This document shows, in pieces, positions 60,542 through 64,000 of a DNA stretch of 64,000 bases (its first letter is position 1; the number at the start of each line of letters is the position of its first letter). A model generated the notes under the pieces. The model searched no databases. It was not told where the DNA came from and saw only the letters and a program-made list of their open reading frames with translations. This DNA is from Polynucleobacter sp. AP-Capit-er-40B-B4 (GTDB lineage Bacteria > Pseudomonadota > Gammaproteobacteria > Burkholderiales > Burkholderiaceae), in assembly GCF_018882245.1 (NCBI RefSeq), contig NZ_JACVOV010000001.1:434001-498000 (forward strand), written 5' to 3'. The position numbers and the translations under genes were made by a program.

Positions 60542-62223
60542 TGCAATTTGGCCAAATTCGGCAGTCCTCGGCCCTGCATCCAGGCAAGATTTTGCTGTTG
60601 GCCATCATTTATGGCTTGCTGTGGTTTGGAACTCTCAACTATCGACACCTCATTCCATCGGATGAAGGACGCTATGCTGAGATCGCCCGAGAGATGCTCG
60701 TAACCGGCGACTGGATAACACCCCGCTATAACGGTTACAAGTATTTTGAAAAACCACCATTACAAGCGTGGGCTACTGCAGCAGCATTTCAAGTGTTTGG
60801 TATCGGCGATTGGCAAGCAAGATTTTGGACTGCGCTCACTGGCTTTCTCACCATTCTCTTAATTGGATTTACCGGCGCTCGAATTTATAACGCTCGAGCA
60901 GGATGGTTGGCCGCCGTTGTGTTGGCCTCAAGTCCGATGTGGGTCATCAGCGGTCACTTCAATTCACTTGATATGGGCTTGTCTGCTTTTTTAGTAGCCG
61001 CACTATGCAGTCTATTGCTTGCACAAACCTCACACAATAAAAGTAGTTGTCGAAATTGGATGTGGGCATGTTGGGCCTTCATGGCACTAGCCACCTTATC
61101 CAAAGGTGTTATTGGCGCTGCAATTCCGGCGATGGTATTTATTGCTTACTCCATTAGCACTTGGGATTGGAAGATCTGGACTCGACTCCGTTTATTTAGC
61201 GGAACTATTTTGTTCTTAGCAATCACTGCGCCTTGGTTTACTTTGGTGGCGCAGCGCAATCCTGAATTTTTAGAATTCTTCTTTATTCATGAGCATCTAC
61301 AACGCTTCACACAGGACGCTCACAGCAGAACAGGTCCTATTTATTACTTTGTGCCACTGCTGCTGATTGGCCTACTGCCTTGGGCGCTTCAAATTCCCGG
61401 AGCTGTTGCACAGGCTTGGAGCGAGCGCCGCCGCGAGTTTTCTGCTGGCTGGTTATTGGTCTGCTGGTTTGTGGTGATTTTTGCGTTCTTTAGCGTCTCA
61501 CGATCCAAATTGCCCGGCTACATCATCCCCGTATTTCCCGCGCTTGCTTTAATCATCGGCAATCGATTGGATCGCTTGCTCGGCCATACCAATACGATGG
61601 CGTTGCCCTGGAAATTACAAACAATAGGCTTCTCCATTTTGGGATGCATTGGGTTTTTCTTTTTGGATGCTATTGGTAAGCAAGCAAGACCTGATGAGAT
61701 TGAGACTTATGCGCAATACACCTATTGGGTTATTGCTGCATTAACAGCACTAATCATTTTTAGCGCATATGCAGCATGGCAAAGCAAGCGAAATGGCATT
61801 CAAAGTATCGTGAGTTTTGCTTGCGGATTTTTTCTCTGCGCCATCATCGCAGGCACAGGTCATGAAACATTAGGTCGCGCCGTCTCTGGCATTGATCTCG
61901 TAGAACGAGTGAAAGCATCTATTCCTGAAAAGGTGAATTTTTATTCTGTTCGTCTTTTAGACCACACTGTGCCGTTTTATTTGGGCAGAACGATGATCAT
62001 GGTTGAAGCTCCTGATGAACTCGAGTTTGGCGTCAAGCAAGAACCCGATCTATGGATGCCAACCCTGGATGCATTTATTACTCACTGGAAAGAAGATCAA
62101 ACTGCCTATGCCCTCATGGTTCCAGAGCAATTTGAAGCACTGAAGGCTCAGAATTTTCCAATGCAAGAAGTTGATCGCGATTCTCGTAGAGTCATTGTGA
62201 AACACCCAGAAGCTTCGCATTAG
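60541..62223 (+). CDS. Glycosyltransferase family 39 / ArnT-like transferase
   Basis: ORF 60469..62223; ATG at 60541 overlapping the previous stop (taATG) is the likely start. IPSDEGRYAEIAREMLVTGDWITPRYNGYKYFEKPPLQAW. Confidence 0.88.
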   Translation: MQFGQIRQSSALHPGKILLLAIIYGLLWFGTLNYRHLIPSDEGRYAEIAREMLVTGDWITPRYNGYKYFEKPPLQAWATAAAFQVFGIGDWQARFWTALTGFLTILLIGFTGARIYNARAGWLAAVVLASSPMWVISGHFNSLDMGLSAFLVAALCSLLLAQTSHNKSSCRNWMWACWAFMALATLSKGVIGAAIPAMVFIAYSISTWDWKIWTRLRLFSGTILFLAITAPWFTLVAQRNPEFLEFFFIHEHLQRFTQDAHSRTGPIYYFVPLLLIGLLPWALQIPGAVAQAWSERRREFSAGWLLVCWFVVIFAFFSVSRSKLPGYIIPVFPALALIIGNRLDRLLGHTNTMALPWKLQTIGFSILGCIGFFFLDAIGKQARPDEIETYAQYTYWVIAALTALIIFSAYAAWQSKRNGIQSIVSFACGFFLCAIIAGTGHETLGRAVSGIDLVERVKASIPEKVNFYSVRLLDHTVPFYLGRTMIMVEAPDELEFGVKQEPDLWMPTLDAFITHWKEDQTAYALMVPEQFEALKAQNFPMQEVDRDSRRVIVKHPEASH

Positions 62224-62247
62224 GCCATTAAAGTAATATAAGACATC

Positions 62248-63414
62248 ATGTCAGACTCTAATCAACCATTTATCCCCTTTACGCGCCCTAGCTTCAATCA
62301 AGAAACGATTGATGCTGTTTCGGAAGTATTGCGTTCCGGCTGGGTGACATCAGGACCCAAGTTGGCAGAGTTTGAAGCAACTTTAAGCAACTACTTTGGC
62401 GGACGCCCGGTACGCTGTTTTGCTAATGGCACTGCAACGATGAAGATTGCGCTCCAGGTCGCAGGCATTGGAGAAGGTGACGAGGTCATCACGACGCCCA
62501 TCTCTTGGGTGGCAACATCAAACGTCATTTTGAGCGTAGGCGCCAAACCGGTGTTTGTAGATATTGATCCGGTCACACGCAATATTGATCTCAATAAAGT
62601 TTCGGCTGCAATCACACCAAAGACACGAGCAATCATGCCCGTCTATTTAGCTGGCCTACCTGTTGATATGGATCAGCTCTATGCATTGGCCAAACAACAC
62701 AATCTGCGCGTAATCGAAGATGCTGCACAAGCCTTTGGCTCCCAATGGCAAGGCAAAAGGATTGGTAGCTTTGGTGACTTAGTCAGCTTTAGCTTTCAGG
62801 CCAACAAGAATCTCACCACTGTTGAAGGTGGTTGCCTTGTTCTCAATAATGCAGATGAAGCAAAGCTTGCCGAGAAATTCCGTCTTCAGGGATTAACCCG
62901 TCAAGGCATGGACGGCATGGACGTCGATGTATTGGGTGGCAAAGATAATTTGACCGATGTGAATGCAGCAATTGGTCTTGAACAACTCAAGCAGCTGCCT
63001 TCATATCAAGCGCGTCGTGCTGCGCTTGCTCAACAATACTTTGATGTCATTCGCGCTGAATTGAAATCTGCTGGATTGGAAAGTTTGAAATTAGAGCTTC
63101 CAGTTGAAAACTTTACTGAAAGTAACTGGCACATGTTCCAAGTAGTTTTGCCGCTAGATCAGCTAAATACAGATCGCGCCCAAGTCATGACTGAGCTAAA
63201 AGATCTGGGCATTGGCACTGGCGTTCATTACCCTGCTATTACAGGTTTTACTCTGTATAAAAACCAAGGTTATAAAACCTCTGACACACCAATCGCAGAA
63301 CGGATTGGCAAATCCATCCTCACACTTCCTTTATTCCCCGCAATGGCAGATGAAGATATTGGCCGTATAGCCAAGGGATTAGTCGGAATTTTGCAGAAAT
63401 ACCGCAAAAACTAG
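62248..63414 (+). CDS. DegT/DnrJ/EryC1/StrS aminotransferase (ArnB-like)
   Basis: 388 aa; VIEDAAQAFGSQWQGKRIGSFGDLVSFSFQANKNLTTVEGG. Confidence 0.9.
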   Translation: MSDSNQPFIPFTRPSFNQETIDAVSEVLRSGWVTSGPKLAEFEATLSNYFGGRPVRCFANGTATMKIALQVAGIGEGDEVITTPISWVATSNVILSVGAKPVFVDIDPVTRNIDLNKVSAAITPKTRAIMPVYLAGLPVDMDQLYALAKQHNLRVIEDAAQAFGSQWQGKRIGSFGDLVSFSFQANKNLTTVEGGCLVLNNADEAKLAEKFRLQGLTRQGMDGMDVDVLGGKDNLTDVNAAIGLEQLKQLPSYQARRAALAQQYFDVIRAELKSAGLESLKLELPVENFTESNWHMFQVVLPLDQLNTDRAQVMTELKDLGIGTGVHYPAITGFTLYKNQGYKTSDTPIAERIGKSILTLPLFPAMADEDIGRIAKGLVGILQKYRKN

Positions 63415-63456
63415 CGTTATTGGGGTTGAGCCCTGAGAATCAGGCAAAATTGCTGC

Positions 63457-64000
63457 ATGACTGCCAATTTAGTTGCCAACCCAACACTCAGCATTGTTAT
63501 TCCCGTCTACAACGAGGAAGATGGTCTCCAAGCTCTCTTTGATCGCCTCTACCCGGCGCTAGATACGCTGGCCGCTAAACGCAACATTACTTACGAAATC
63601 GTTTTTGTAAACGATGGCAGCAAAGATCGCTCCGCCGGAATTCTTTCTAAGCAGGTGGAATTGCGTCCCGATGTCACTCGCGCAGTTTTATTTCATAGCA
63701 ACTTTGGTCAACATATGGCGATCATGGCTGGCTTTGAATACGCCAAAGGCGAATACATCATCACCCTAGATGCCGACTTACAAAATCCACCGGAAGAGAT
63801 TGATGCACTCACTGAGCAACTTTTAAAAGGTCATGATTACGTCGGCACGATACGCGCCGATCGCCAGGACAGCCTCTTCAGAAAGTTCGCTTCACGCGCC
63901 ATGAATCGATTGCGTGAAAATATAACCCGCATCACAATGACTGATCAAGGCTGCATGTTGCGTGGCTATAGCCGTCGCATTGTTGATCTTGTTCGCCAAT
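63457..64000 (+). CDS. Glycosyltransferase family 2 (ArnC-like), 3' truncated by window
   Basis: Open to window end; MTANLVANPTLSIVIPVYNEEDGLQALFDRLYPAL...FVNDGSKDRS...ITLDADLQNPPEEI. Confidence 0.88.
   Translation, partial: MTANLVANPTLSIVIPVYNEEDGLQALFDRLYPALDTLAAKRNITYEIVFVNDGSKDRSAGILSKQVELRPDVTRAVLFHSNFGQHMAIMAGFEYAKGEYIITLDADLQNPPEEIDALTEQLLKGHDYVGTIRADRQDSLFRKFASRAMNRLRENITRITMTDQGCMLRGYSRRIVDLVRQ

Noticed and set aside
1-64000. CRISPR arrays, IS elements, prophage, tRNA or rRNA genes
   Set aside because: No direct-repeat arrays, transposase/integrase/phage structural ORFs, or recognisable tRNA/rRNA sequences were seen by eye; tRNAscan and ISfinder would be decisive.

Overview
Bacterial chromosomal window, probably betaproteobacterial (Burkholderiaceae/Polynucleobacter-like by protein character; an inference, not tested). 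Two parts stand out. (1) About 2.9-32.8 kb is a gene-dense accessory region best read as organosulfonate dissimilation. It has sulfoacetaldehyde acetyltransferase (Xsc), a SauS-like acylating sulfoacetaldehyde dehydrogenase, a SauT-like acyl-CoA ligase, a phosphate acetyltransferase, and a SoeABC-like cytoplasmic sulfite-oxidising molybdoenzyme. It also has TauE/SafE and STAS-less SulP anion carriers, an Ssu/Tau-type ABC importer, three orphan Bug/TctC receptors and two IclR regulators. A second module, divergent around IclR #1, contains a biotin carboxyl carrier protein, a pyruvate-carboxylase-type carboxyltransferase, a beta-keto acid cleavage enzyme (BKACE) and a GMC oxidoreductase. It may be an undescribed route feeding sulfoacetyl-CoA. 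A CobS/CobT-like AAA+/VWA pair and a split AcnX sit beside xsc without explanation. A shared operator-like palindrome (attaaacGGAACAnnTTGTTyy) lies upstream of both xsc and the IclR #2/sau divergent region. (2) About 33-64 kb is mostly conserved core genome: the isc operon, uvrB, an aminotransferase, phaZ, rsxB, nth, aceA, clpB, moaE/moaD/moeA, thrC/hom, alaA, and the start of an arn-like lipid A modification operon. Two sub-60-aa ORFs with good ribosome binding sites, several terminators and several operator-like palindromes were also found by eye. No tRNA, rRNA, CRISPR array, IS element or prophage was recognised.
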